Positions 23,850-31,672 of a stretch of 32,421 bases of DNA are shown in pieces. The stretch lies in NCBI GenBank assembly GCA_030524345.1, contig JAUNGP010000017.1, forward strand, positions 1 through 32,421, given 5' to 3'. Made by a program: the position numbers and the translations under genes. A model generated the notes under the pieces. It ran no database searches. It saw only the letters and a list, made by a program, of their open reading frames with translations, and was not told the DNA's origin. Each line of letters opens with the position of its first letter. The stretch's first letter is position 1. The DNA comes from Clostridia bacterium. Lineage in GTDB: Bacteria; Bacillota; Clostridia; TANB77; CAG-465.

Positions 23850-24206
23850 TGCGCTATTTGGTAGCATACTATCTATGATCCCATATATAGCTGCTGCAAT
23901 TAAGCTACTTATGATAGAAATATAATATCCACTAACAAAAAATTGAGTGATATATATAATAATACAAGCAGAAGTAAATCCTACTAGTCCTCGGCCAAGC
24001 GGTATATCATGTATTCCTGTGATAATTGCCATTAAATAGTCAAGTAAAATAATCATGATGGAACTAAGTATTAAAATAGGAAAAGAAGCAATATGAAAGT
24101 TTGGGGTAAAAAATACAGTCACCGCAAATATGGATATTGAAGTTAAAAATCTGATTAGCATTTGTGATATTCTTGATTTTTCCATTTTATGATTCGAAAT
24201 TTCCAT
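23844..24206 (-). CDS. Four-helix small membrane protein (phage holin family 4/YvlD-like)
   Basis: A 120-residue integral membrane protein. Four hydrophobic segments are visible at about 17-35, 42-62, 71-91 and 95-114. The short helix-turn-helix plan, with a proline-containing loop after helix 1 (FTPNFHIASF), fits the small YvlD / holin superfamily IV group, which is chromosomal in many Firmicutes and not proof of a prophage. AAAGGAGG lies 5 nt before ATG 24206. No lysin or other phage gene is nearby. It is divergent from the DUF421 gene 77 bp away. Confidence 0.75.
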   Translation of the reverse strand: MEISNHKMEKSRISQMLIRFLTSISIFAVTVFFTPNFHIASFPILILSSIMIILLDYLMAIITGIHDIPLGRGLVGFTSACIIIYITQFFVSGYYISIISSLIAAAIYGIIDSMLPNSAK

Positions 24207-24283
24207 GTTTCCTCCTTTAAATCTTAATCATATTATTTGAATATTTTTCTATTTTATGCAGAAAATACTTGTAGGTGATTTAT

Positions 24284-24931
24284 ATGTTAATTATATTTTT
24301 TAGAGCTTTAATATTATATGCAATCGTATTTCTTGTAATAAGGCTTATGGGAAAAAGGGAACTTTCAAAGGTTCAACCATTTGAGCTTGCCATCATTATT
24401 TTGATATCCGATCTTGCCTCTGCGCCTATGTCCTCAAGGGGAATATCACTTTTTGATGGAGTAGTACCAATTGTTACTCTTCTTGTTGCATATATTGTAT
24501 TTACATTACTCATTCAAAGTAGTAATAAAGTTCAAGATGTTGTATGTGGCAAGATTGCGGTAATTGTAAGGGACGGAAAAATAGTGGAAGAAGAATTTTC
24601 AAAACTTCAATATACACTACCAGATCTTATGAGTCAACTACGAGAAAAAGATGTATTTAAGATTCAAGATGTTAAATGTGCCATGATAGAAAATAATGGA
24701 AATATAAGTGTAATTAAGTATAGTGATAATATGGAGTCCATTCCTTTAAATATAATTGAAGATGGAAAAATATCAGAAGTTAATTTAGAAATATTAAATA
24801 TGACAGCAGGAGATGTGGATAAATTATTAAATAAAAACAAACTAAACATACAGGATATTCTTGTTGGAACAATGGATGAAAATTCTAAATTTGTCTATCA
24901 ATTAAGAGAGGAGGCGATACAAGGTGGCTAA
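24284..24931 (+). CDS. DUF421 (YetF/YrbG-like) membrane protein
   Basis: A protein of about 215 residues. Three N-terminal membrane helices (about 4-21, 36-54, 60-79) flank the family motif RLMGKRELSKVQPFELAI. The DUF421 signature continues with VRDGKIVEEEF and the cytoplasmic half containing LPDLMSQLREKDVFKIQDV. The family is widespread in Firmicutes; spore-related roles are known for some members, but the molecular function is unclear. The frame extends to GTG 24275, but ATG 24284 has AGGTG at a proper 6-nt spacing. Its end overlaps the next gene by 8 nt, which implies translational coupling. Confidence 0.9.
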   Translation: MLIIFFRALILYAIVFLVIRLMGKRELSKVQPFELAIIILISDLASAPMSSRGISLFDGVVPIVTLLVAYIVFTLLIQSSNKVQDVVCGKIAVIVRDGKIVEEEFSKLQYTLPDLMSQLREKDVFKIQDVKCAMIENNGNISVIKYSDNMESIPLNIIEDGKISEVNLEILNMTAGDVDKLLNKNKLNIQDILVGTMDENSKFVYQLREEAIQGG

Positions 24932-25307
24932 GCAAATCATAATTTTTGTTGCGTCTCTAGCACTACTAATATTTGGTGGATTGTGGGAGATTAAATATTT
25001 AAACGAAACATCTAGATATTTACAAACAGATATTGATTATGTAAGATATGAAGTAGAAAATGATAATTTTGATGGTGCAAAAGAACAAATAGAAGAATTA
25101 AAAAGAACCTGGAATAATGTAAGTGATGTTTGGGATATATTCGTAAATCATGATAGAATAGATGATATAGAGGAGGCATTTGAAAATTTAAAGGCAGATG
25201 TAGAACTAAAAGATAAAAATAGTAGCATCAAATCTAGTATGGTTTTAAAGTCTATCGTATCGCAAATAGTAGATAAACACAAGTTTTCATTTAAGCATAT
25301 ATTTTAA
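24924..25307 (+). CDS. DUF4363 family membrane-anchored protein
   Basis: A 127-residue protein with one N-terminal membrane helix (3-20) and a helical outside domain containing WEIKYLNETSRYLQ, EVENDNFDGAKEQIEELKRTW and WDIFVNHDRIDDIEEAF. These are features of DUF4363, which commonly follows DUF421 genes in Clostridia. The start is GTG 24924 inside the DUF421 gene, 9 nt after GAGGAGG. The pair probably acts together in the membrane. The function is not known. Confidence 0.88.
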   Translation: MAKQIIIFVASLALLIFGGLWEIKYLNETSRYLQTDIDYVRYEVENDNFDGAKEQIEELKRTWNNVSDVWDIFVNHDRIDDIEEAFENLKADVELKDKNSSIKSSMVLKSIVSQIVDKHKFSFKHIF

Positions 25308-25310
25308 TGC

Positions 25311-25340
25311 AATAATAGGCAGGGATTCCCTGCCTTATTA
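25311..25340. terminator. Bidirectional terminator between DUF4363 and dapA
   Basis: AGGCAGGG (25317-25324) pairs with CCCTGCCT (25328-25335), flanked by AATAAT and TATTAT that extend the stem with a mismatch and provide U-tracts on both strands. The dapA stop codon is at 25338-25340. Confidence 0.82.
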
Positions 25341-26222
25341 TATTTGAAAATTCATGTCTTTTAGCGTTTCAATTAAACTTTTTAGATTTTCTTTGCTGGT
25401 TGAACTTAGTGGAAGTCTGGTACCGCCGACATGATAATGTAATATATTCATGCATTCTTTTATCATGATTGGATTAACATCTAGAAATAGTTTTTTAGAT
25501 AAATCAAGTGTATTTAAAAATAATTCTTTGGAAGCCTCATAATCCTTTTCAAAGAAATGATAACAAATATCGTGTATTTGATCTGGCAAAATATTTGCAG
25601 TTACCGATATTACACCATCTCCACCAACCGATAAAATTGGTAAGGTCAAATCATCATTTCCAGAATAAATAGAAAAGCTATTATCTACTTTTTTTCTGAT
25701 TTCTGCAATTCTTGATATGTCTGGATTTGCTTCTTTTAGCCCTATAATATTTTCTATCTTTGATAATTTAATAATAGTGTTGATTTCTAGATTGACACAA
25801 GTTCTTGAAGGAACATTGTATAGTACTATAGGAAAGTCTGGAACAGCATTTGCTATTTCTAAATAATGTTTGTAAAGACCTTCCTGACTACATTTGTTAT
25901 AATATGGTGTAACCACAAGGGCTCCATCAGCATGCACTTCCTTAGCAAACTTTGTCATTTCTATTGCAATTTTGGTATTATTACTTCCAGTACCTGCAAT
26001 GATTGGAATTTTACCTTCTGCAGCTTTTACTGAAAATTTAATGATTTCCTTTTTTTCATCATTGGATAATGTGGAAGATTCCCCTGTTGTTCCACATATG
26101 ATAATGGCATCAGTTTTCTTTGCTATATGCATTTGAATAAGTTCTCTAAGCTTTGTATAATTGATATTGTTTTCTTCTGTAAATGGAGTGACAAGTGCTA
26201 CTCCTGATCCTTTAAATATCAT
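25338..26222 (-). CDS. dapA: 4-hydroxy-tetrahydrodipicolinate synthase (DapA)
   Basis: A protein of about 294 residues, a TIM-barrel aldolase that condenses pyruvate with aspartate semialdehyde in lysine/diaminopimelate synthesis. Motifs: CGTTGES with the paired Thr near 45-46, PYYNK near 106-110, Tyr135 (VLYNVPSRT) and the Schiff-base lysine at 163 in GLKEAN. SGNDD near 190 is also typical. The frame begins at a TTG (26234) beside the AAAGG site; ATG 26222 gives the normal MIFKGSGVALVTP start with 11-nt spacing and is preferred. A -10 box TATAAT is on the reverse strand at 26249-26254. No other lysine gene is adjacent. Related N-acetylneuraminate lyases share the fold, but the motif set fits DapA. 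Confidence 0.94.
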   Translation of the reverse strand: MIFKGSGVALVTPFTEENNINYTKLRELIQMHIAKKTDAIIICGTTGESSTLSNDEKKEIIKFSVKAAEGKIPIIAGTGSNNTKIAIEMTKFAKEVHADGALVVTPYYNKCSQEGLYKHYLEIANAVPDFPIVLYNVPSRTCVNLEINTIIKLSKIENIIGLKEANPDISRIAEIRKKVDNSFSIYSGNDDLTLPILSVGGDGVISVTANILPDQIHDICYHFFEKDYEASKELFLNTLDLSKKLFLDVNPIMIKECMNILHYHVGGTRLPLSSTSKENLKSLIETLKDMNFQI

Positions 26223-26297
26223 AACATAACACAACCTTTCTTAATTCCATTATATTAAATAAAGAATAAATGATGATAAATATAATGAGAAAATTGC

Positions 26298-26326
26298 TTT
26301 ACATAATTATGTAAGCGTGATATAAT
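26298..26326 (+). promoter_or_regulatory. Promoter with a perfect 16-bp palindrome over the -35
   Basis: TTTACA (26298-26303), 17 nt, TATAAT (26321-26326) with TG at 26318-26319. The palindrome TTACATAATTATGTAA (26299-26314) covers the -35 and spacer and looks like a repressor site. It lies between divergent dapA and the 26378 gene, nearer the latter's promoter. Confidence 0.65.
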
Positions 26327-26377
26327 ATAACCACTAAATAAATGATTTTCACTGATTATGTGAAAGAAAGGAAGGAT

Positions 26378-26815
26378 ATGTTAGGTCTTTTTAAGAAAAG
26401 AAGAGAAAAAATGAAAGAGAGGAGGGAAAAAGAAATTACTCAAAAGTATTTACTAAAGAAAATAAGTGATATATCTGAGAATGCCGACTGTAAGGAAATT
26501 ATAAATGGTACTGCTATCATGAGATATTTCCTTGATAATGACTTTATTATAATAATCAGTGTATCTAAGCATTTTCATTACAGAGTTGATCTTAAAAAAA
26601 GTGGTGAAGATGCCATTGGCATTTTAGGAGAATTGGAACTTGAAGTGGAAGATCCTAAAGGAAATAGAATATGTAGCATATCAGACTATAAGAGAGCGCG
26701 TTTTGCTATTGAAATGATAAGATGTTTAAAAGCATCAGCAGATATTAATATGGTATCTCAAATACTTGACATGTCAGCTCGTCTACCTCGTAATTTTAAG
26801 TTTTATGAAGCGTAA
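26378..26815 (+). CDS. Small basic protein of unknown function
   Basis: A 145-residue protein that I do not recognise. The first 25 residues are extremely basic (LFKKRREKMKERREKEI), followed by a compact mixed domain with IIIISVSKHFHYRVDLKKSG and a helical end (RARFAIEMIRCLKAS). It has no membrane segment or signal. The frame reaches ATG 26342, but that is only about 9 nt from the predicted transcript start and has no RBS; ATG 26378 follows AAAGGA. Transcription is likely controlled at the palindrome upstream. A 16-bp terminator closes it. Confidence 0.72.
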   Translation: MLGLFKKRREKMKERREKEITQKYLLKKISDISENADCKEIINGTAIMRYFLDNDFIIIISVSKHFHYRVDLKKSGEDAIGILGELELEVEDPKGNRICSISDYKRARFAIEMIRCLKASADINMVSQILDMSARLPRNFKFYEA

Positions 26816-26850
26816 CAAAAGGCTTAGCATAATTTGCTAAGTCTTTTGTT
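26814..26850 (+). terminator. Very stable terminator after the 26378 gene
   Basis: Positions 26814-26829 pair with 26835-26850 over 16 bp with one G-U; the stem's own TCTTTTGTT end supplies the U-tract. The stem begins inside the stop codon. Confidence 0.85.
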
Positions 26851-26868
26851 GTATAATCATGAGATATA

Positions 26869-26877
26869 TGATAAAAT
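26869..26877 (+). promoter_or_regulatory. Possible extended -10 promoter of the LiaF-like operon
   Basis: TGATAAAAT (26869-26877) fits TGn-TAAAAT. No good -35 is at the right distance; TTGTTG at 26846-26851 would require a 20-nt spacer. Confidence 0.35.
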
Positions 26878-26905
26878 AAATACATAAGGAAAGGGGAACT
26901 TAAAT

Positions 26906-27583
26906 ATGAAAAAGTTTGGAAATCTTTTATGGGGAATTGTTTTTATAATAGTAGGCATAATATGGGGCATTAATTCGCTTGGTATTGCTAGTATCAATGT
27001 ATTCTTTAACGGCTGGTGGACTCTATTTATTATCATTCCTTGTTTTATTGGAATATTTAAAGAAAGAGAGAAAATGGGAAATTTTATCGGTTTAGTGATT
27101 GGTATTATACTTCTTCTTTGCTGTAGAGGAATTCTTTCTTTCAATATGATATTAAAGCTTGCGTTACCGCTCATTTTGGTATTTATTGGTATCAATATTA
27201 TATTTAAAGATTTTATATCTGGTAAGATTAATCAGAGGATAAAAGAATTAAATACGGATGGGATGGAAGAATACTGTGGTACGTTTTCTGAGCAAAAAGT
27301 CACATTAAGAGATAATGAATTTAAAAATGCAAAACTTGATGCCGTTTTTGGAAGTGTTAAATTTGATTTTAGCAATTGTAATATTTCTGAAGATGGTGTT
27401 ATAAAAACAAGTGCTATATTTGGTGGAATTACTATCATAGTACCTTCAAATGTCAATATTAAGATTAAATCCACTTCTATTTTTGGAGGAGTGAGCAATA
27501 AAATAGAAAGAGTACGTGACAATAAATTACCAACAATATATGTAGACGCACTTTGTTTATTTGGAGGTGTTGATATCAGATGA
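26906..27583 (+). CDS. LiaF-like membrane protein (DUF5668 + LiaF C-terminal domain)
   Basis: A 225-residue protein with four membrane helices in the first 110 residues (FGNLLWGIVFIIVGIIWG is typical of the DUF5668/LiaF N-terminus). A C-terminal beta-helix domain follows, with repeats LDAVFGSVKFDFSN, TSAIFGGITIIVPSNVNI and STSIFGGVSNKI; the IFGG turns are the family mark. LiaF proteins sense or damp cell-envelope stress signalling, usually beside the LiaRS two-component pair. Here no liaR or liaS is adjacent. AAAGGGG lies before the ATG. Its stop overlaps the next start in ATGA (27580-27583). Confidence 0.88.
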   Translation: MKKFGNLLWGIVFIIVGIIWGINSLGIASINVFFNGWWTLFIIIPCFIGIFKEREKMGNFIGLVIGIILLLCCRGILSFNMILKLALPLILVFIGINIIFKDFISGKINQRIKELNTDGMEEYCGTFSEQKVTLRDNEFKNAKLDAVFGSVKFDFSNCNISEDGVIKTSAIFGGITIIVPSNVNIKIKSTSIFGGVSNKIERVRDNKLPTIYVDALCLFGGVDIR

Positions 27584-28398
27584 CAACATTTCAAAAAATA
27601 TTGAAGGGACTAGCCATTGCTTTTGCAATATTTTTAATTGTAAATATATGCTTTGGAATACTTTCAGCTCTTGGCATTGTATTTGGAATTAGTGATATAT
27701 ATAGTAATGCTAAAAGAGTTGATATTCAAAAAGAGTTTTCAATTAACAACATAAATGATATTATGATATCATCTAATATTTCGGATATACAAATTTTAAA
27801 AGGGGATAGTCTAAGAGTAGAGGCAACAAATGTTAATGAGAATATCACTTTAAAAAGTGAGGGCGATAAGCTTGTTATTAAAGAAAATGATAAAAATAAT
27901 TTCTTTCAAACAAATGAAAAATCAGAAATAAAAGTATATATTCCAGAAAGACTATATATAGAGAGATTTGAACTGGATTCAGGCGTTGGAAAGACATATA
28001 TTGAATATCTGAAAGCAGATAAAGTATCTCTTGATTTGGGTGTAGGAAATATTGTAATAGATATGATAGAATCAAATCAAACTAAAGTAAATGCAGGAGT
28101 TGGAAATATAGAAATAAATGGAGGAATTATGGGAGACTCAGACTTTGATCTTGGGGTTGGAAATACTAATATAAGTGCGGTTTTACAAGAAAAAAGTAAA
28201 ATAGAATGTGGCGTAGGAGATGTAGATATTCATTTATTACGAGTAGCAGATGGATATCAAATAGATGTAGAAAAAGGAATGGGAAGTATTAAGTTAAATG
28301 GTGAGAATATTAAAGAAAATACTAAATATGGAGATGGAATGAATAAAGTATCTATAGAAGCTGGAATGGGTAATATAGATATAGATGTAAAAGAATAA
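27580..28398 (+). CDS. DUF4097-type beta-repeat membrane protein (LiaG-like)
   Basis: A 272-residue protein with one N-terminal membrane helix (about 9-37) and an outside domain of short repeated strands. From about residue 133 the turn G(V/M)G recurs about every 20 residues: DSGVGKTYI, DLGVGNIVI, NAGVGNIEI, DLGVGNTNI, ECGVGDVDI, EKGMGSIKL, EAGMGNIDI. This is the right-handed beta-helix/solenoid pattern of DUF4097. Together with the LiaF-like gene, to which it is coupled by a 4-nt overlap, it suggests an envelope-stress or membrane-sensing module. Its partner or ligand is unknown. Confidence 0.87.
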   Translation: MTTFQKILKGLAIAFAIFLIVNICFGILSALGIVFGISDIYSNAKRVDIQKEFSINNINDIMISSNISDIQILKGDSLRVEATNVNENITLKSEGDKLVIKENDKNNFFQTNEKSEIKVYIPERLYIERFELDSGVGKTYIEYLKADKVSLDLGVGNIVIDMIESNQTKVNAGVGNIEINGGIMGDSDFDLGVGNTNISAVLQEKSKIECGVGDVDIHLLRVADGYQIDVEKGMGSIKLNGENIKENTKYGDGMNKVSIEAGMGNIDIDVKE

Positions 28399-28401
28399 AT
28401 C

Positions 28402-28428
28402 AAAGCGAGGGGATATCCCTCGCTTTTT
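28402..28428 (+). terminator. Terminator after the LiaF-like operon
   Basis: AAAGCGAGGG (28402-28411) pairs with CCCTCGCTTT (28417-28426) followed by TT. It is GC-rich and strong. It may serve both strands, since the reverse gene ends at 28443. Confidence 0.9.
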
Positions 28429-28442
28429 AAGAATTAAAAATA

Positions 28443-30509
28443 TTAATTTTTTTCGATTACCAAGATAAAAGTAGAATCTGGTAAGTTTACAGAAACATTT
28501 GTTTTGGCATCTAAGAATTCAATTTTTTCAAGTAAGTGTTCAGAGTAGCCAGACTGCAAGAAATGTTTCGAATCAATTACTTTGCAATTTCCTTCAAAAC
28601 ACTCCGTAACAAAGTCGATATACTGCTTAGGTGTGAAGTAGCCAAATTGCTCATTGATTTCATGTGCATAGCTTTCTTCGCCCCAAGTATAGGTGTAAAG
28701 AAATTCCATTGCATCATTGATAGGCATTTGTACAGTGTCTTCACAGATAGCTTCAAAGGTGATCTTACGTCCCTTGAAATCATTGGCATATCTTTTCAAG
28801 ATTTCCATGTCAGCAGGATTTTTGAATCTAATTTTTCGATCTTCATTACTTTCTGTCATAATCCCGTCACGAATAATTAATCTACCACCTTTTGGAAGTA
28901 AATGGTAAACGGAACAAAATACAGTACGAAGAGTGTCATAATTAAAGTTTTTGCCATCATATGGAATGTAACTGTAAAGTTCATGCAAAATAGAGCAAAA
29001 GATAATTGTATCGAATTCACCTTCCTTAAACGTCTTTTCAAGTTCAAGTGCGTTTCCTTGCAGAACATCCCATTTCTTGCTGTATAAGGTTTTCACTTTT
29101 TGGAGTTTTTCAATGACATTTTCGGATACATCGATTCCCATAACTTTTTTACTTGGAAATCTTTCTAAGATAGCATCCATAAGGCCACCGCCACCTGGTC
29201 CTACATCAACAATAGTATCACCTGTAACATAGTCTACTAAAATTTTCTTTAAGTGCGTGGTAGAATTCATTGTCTGGAGATATTCATACTCGTTATAGAA
29301 GCGATCGTACTTATCTCTACGAATTCCAAAATGATCACAGGCCATTGTAATAACCTTATCGTATAGTGCGCCTTGACCAATTGCAGCAATACAAAAGTCA
29401 ATGAACTTCTCAGAAATAGGAGTAAACTGCCATTTAAGATTTAAGATGTTATAATCGATGGAATCATCAGAATAATCAAATACCAATTCTACAAAATTAT
29501 TTTTCAGTGGCGCATCACTTGAGATGTCATATTCTGTAAGCAGTTTTTCAATGACTCTTTCCTTGAACACATTGATCACTTTCTTTCCATGATAGTCACA
29601 ATAAAAAGACATCATATTTTTAAAAGAAATGTCAGTGATCGGTTTGTTTCCAATTGCTCTTTGAATATATACAAAGAGTTTTAATGTGGTATCGAGTTTG
29701 AAATCATTTGTTGCAGCCTCGATATACCAAAAATCATAACGATTTAAAAAACAATTTAAAGAGGCAATACATTCTGGATAGGTTTCGATAAATTCATGGT
29801 ATTCTTTATCAAAGTTTTCTCCATTTCTAATTGCCGCGGCTCTAAGCTTCTTAAGCCTATTGTAGTTCCTGATTAAAAGTGTTTCAATGGTAGTATTAAT
29901 TTCTGCCTCAAGGCTTTCATACAGTTCTTCTGAAACTCCCTTTATAATGCATTTGTTCAGAATTTTTACCACTTTTTCATGGTCTACATCAGGGAATGAG
30001 AGCCCAATGAGTGGTTCACTGGATTTGAGAGAAGTTTCGCCACGCAGATATTGACCAATCATACCATGTGTTGCAATAAGAGTGCTAACATATCTTAAGT
30101 AGTTTGGCTTAAATCTATCCTGGTTTAAGGATCGATAAATATCAGCAGATCCGAAGTTATGAATCGCAATAGAAAAATGATTTTGCTGCCATTTTTTTCT
30201 CATCTGCGGAGTACCCCCTTTTGCTACTTCAGAGTAACAAAGTACGTCATTTAAGATAGTATATTCAAGGGAGTTTAGATTAGGTGCTTCAGCTTCTAAT
30301 ACTTTTAAAGTCCGATACACATACTCAAGTGTTGCATGTGGGTTGATACTGTCAATTGTGTCAAATCTTTCGATGTTTATATCATCAATGTTGCTTTTAA
30401 GCCAGAGAGCTTTAAGCCAGTAGTTTTGTTTTAATAGGGCCGTTTCCTCCGCTGTTAATTTGCTGTCTTTTTTTGTTAAAAATTTTTCGATCATTTCATA
30501 TGTCTTCAT
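28443..30509 (-). CDS. Large class I SAM methyltransferase with an unknown N-terminal region
   Basis: A 688-residue protein. The methyltransferase core is near the middle-to-end: motif I VDVGPGGGG (434-442), the ribose-binding acidic residue D460 in GIDVSE, then DTIIFCSILHELYSY and LLPKGGRLIIRDG. The first about 420 residues are helical, with HGMIGQYLRGE near 148-158, and match no domain I can name. It may be a scaffold or substrate domain. The C-terminal about 120 residues after the Rossmann fold (YTYTWGEESYAHE; FTPKQYIDFV) look like a substrate cap. By eye the GC content is a little higher than in neighbouring genes, a possible sign of transfer. AAAGGAG lies 9 nt before ATG 30509. The substrate is unknown. 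Confidence 0.85.
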   Translation of the reverse strand: MKTYEMIEKFLTKKDSKLTAEETALLKQNYWLKALWLKSNIDDINIERFDTIDSINPHATLEYVYRTLKVLEAEAPNLNSLEYTILNDVLCYSEVAKGGTPQMRKKWQQNHFSIAIHNFGSADIYRSLNQDRFKPNYLRYVSTLIATHGMIGQYLRGETSLKSSEPLIGLSFPDVDHEKVVKILNKCIIKGVSEELYESLEAEINTTIETLLIRNYNRLKKLRAAAIRNGENFDKEYHEFIETYPECIASLNCFLNRYDFWYIEAATNDFKLDTTLKLFVYIQRAIGNKPITDISFKNMMSFYCDYHGKKVINVFKERVIEKLLTEYDISSDAPLKNNFVELVFDYSDDSIDYNILNLKWQFTPISEKFIDFCIAAIGQGALYDKVITMACDHFGIRRDKYDRFYNEYEYLQTMNSTTHLKKILVDYVTGDTIVDVGPGGGGLMDAILERFPSKKVMGIDVSENVIEKLQKVKTLYSKKWDVLQGNALELEKTFKEGEFDTIIFCSILHELYSYIPYDGKNFNYDTLRTVFCSVYHLLPKGGRLIIRDGIMTESNEDRKIRFKNPADMEILKRYANDFKGRKITFEAICEDTVQMPINDAMEFLYTYTWGEESYAHEINEQFGYFTPKQYIDFVTECFEGNCKVIDSKHFLQSGYSEHLLEKIEFLDAKTNVSVNLPDSTFILVIEKN

Positions 30510-30523
30510 TAGACAAATCTCCT

Positions 30524-30590
30524 TTCATAATTATGAATGATTTCAATACATACATAATAATATTATATCATCAAGTTAAAATTATGTCAA
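30524..30590 (-). promoter_or_regulatory. Promoter and leader palindrome of the methyltransferase gene
   Basis: On the reverse strand TTGACA (30590-30585), 17 nt, TGATATAAT with TATAAT at 30567-30562. About 20 nt into the leader is the perfect palindrome TTCATAATTATGAA (30524-30537), just upstream of the RBS. It could be an operator. Confidence 0.72.
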
Positions 30591-30635
30591 CTTAAAAGAA
30601 CAAGAGATTGAAGCAGTTTTACTATTTTATTTTAA

Positions 30636-30672
30636 AAAATATGTTTTATTTCAAAACATATTTTGATATAAT
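30636..30672 (+). promoter_or_regulatory. YitT gene promoter with a 12+12 bp inverted repeat
   Basis: AAAATATGTTTT (30636-30647), ATTTC, AAAACATATTTT (30653-30664) is a perfect inverted repeat. It ends at the extended -10 (TGATATAAT, TATAAT at 30667-30672) and covers the -35 position (TTTTAT, 30644-30649). It is a likely repressor binding site. Confidence 0.68.
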
Positions 30673-30690
30673 GTTTTAGGAGGTAGAGGT

Positions 30691-31557
30691 ATGAAAAAAA
30701 ATGAAATATTTAAAATCATAATGGATTTTTGTATGATAACAATAGGGGCGATCATTGCAGCTTTTGCACTGGGAGAGTTTCTAATACCAAACACTATTCT
30801 TGATGGAGGAATCAATGGTATATCTATGATGCTTTCAAAAATATCAGGAATTTCAATTAGTATATTTATTATTATATTAAATATTCCTTTTATATTGATT
30901 GGTTTTAAGAGTTTAGGTAAATCGTTTTTGTTTAAAGCCTTATACGCTATGCTTGCTTTTTCATTTTTACTGGCTGTATTTGAGAGAAGAGAAGGATTTA
31001 CAAATGATATTATCCTTGCAACTGTATTTGGTGGATTAATGCTTGGATGTGGAGTTGGCCTTATTATAAAACAAGGGGGATGCTTGGATGGAACTGAGAC
31101 TGTTGCTATGATTATTAGTAAAAAGACAAATTTTTCTGTTGGTCAAATAGTCCTTATGTTTAATGTAGTTATTTATACGATTGCAGGATTTTTATATGGT
31201 TGGGATAGAGCTTTGTATTCACTTCTTACTTATTTTATCACATTTAAAGTGATTGATATTGTATCGGAAGGCTTTGAACAGGCTAAGGCAGTTTTAATTA
31301 TCACTAACCAAAGTGCTGAAATTGCTGAGGATATTTATAAAAGGCTAGGTAGAACTGTTACTTCTTTTGAAGGAGAAGGATTGATTAATGGAAAAACAAT
31401 GATACTTTATTCTGTAATTACAAGACTAGAGTTATCAGAATTTAAGGAGATTGTTACAAAAGATGATAGAAAGGCTTTCGTAACAGTAACAGATGTCTCA
31501 GAAATTATAGGCAGACATGTAAAAAAACTACCCGAAGAGAGTGTGAAAACAAAGTAG
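30691..31557 (+). CDS. YitT family membrane protein (DUF161 + DUF2179)
   Basis: A 288-residue protein. Five or six membrane helices occupy residues 1-200, with the family signature ALGEFLIPNTILDGGINGIS near 25-44 and the second half-repeat GVGLIIKQGGCLDGTETVAM near 125-144. The soluble DUF2179 domain (about 205-280) holds VLIITNQSAEIAEDIYKRLGR and ends with FVTVTDVSEIIG. The length fits. The transport or signalling role of YitT proteins is not settled. GGAGG precedes the ATG. It is divergent from the methyltransferase gene, and its promoter is covered by a strong inverted repeat. Confidence 0.92.
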   Translation: MKKNEIFKIIMDFCMITIGAIIAAFALGEFLIPNTILDGGINGISMMLSKISGISISIFIIILNIPFILIGFKSLGKSFLFKALYAMLAFSFLLAVFERREGFTNDIILATVFGGLMLGCGVGLIIKQGGCLDGTETVAMIISKKTNFSVGQIVLMFNVVIYTIAGFLYGWDRALYSLLTYFITFKVIDIVSEGFEQAKAVLIITNQSAEIAEDIYKRLGRTVTSFEGEGLINGKTMILYSVITRLELSEFKEIVTKDDRKAFVTVTDVSEIIGRHVKKLPEESVKTK

Positions 31558-31560
31558 AAT

Positions 31561-31589
31561 TTGACTATTTTATTACTTTATGGTATGAT
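31561..31589 (+). promoter_or_regulatory. Promoter for the 31673 gene
   Basis: TTGACT (31561-31566), 17 nt, TATGAT (31584-31589) with TG at 31581-31582. It starts 4 bp after the YitT stop. The leader of about 75 nt contains a small TGCTTT/AAAGCA hairpin. Confidence 0.7.
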
Positions 31590-31672
31590 ATCAAAACAGG
31601 ATTAACGTTATTTGCTTTATAATCAAAGCAGAATAAAGATACAAATTTTACTATAAAGGTAGGAATGGGAAT

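Noticed and set aside
23844-24206. Evidence for a prophage (holin-like protein)
   Set aside because: Such four-helix proteins are common on chromosomes, and no lysin, integrase, capsid or tail gene is nearby.
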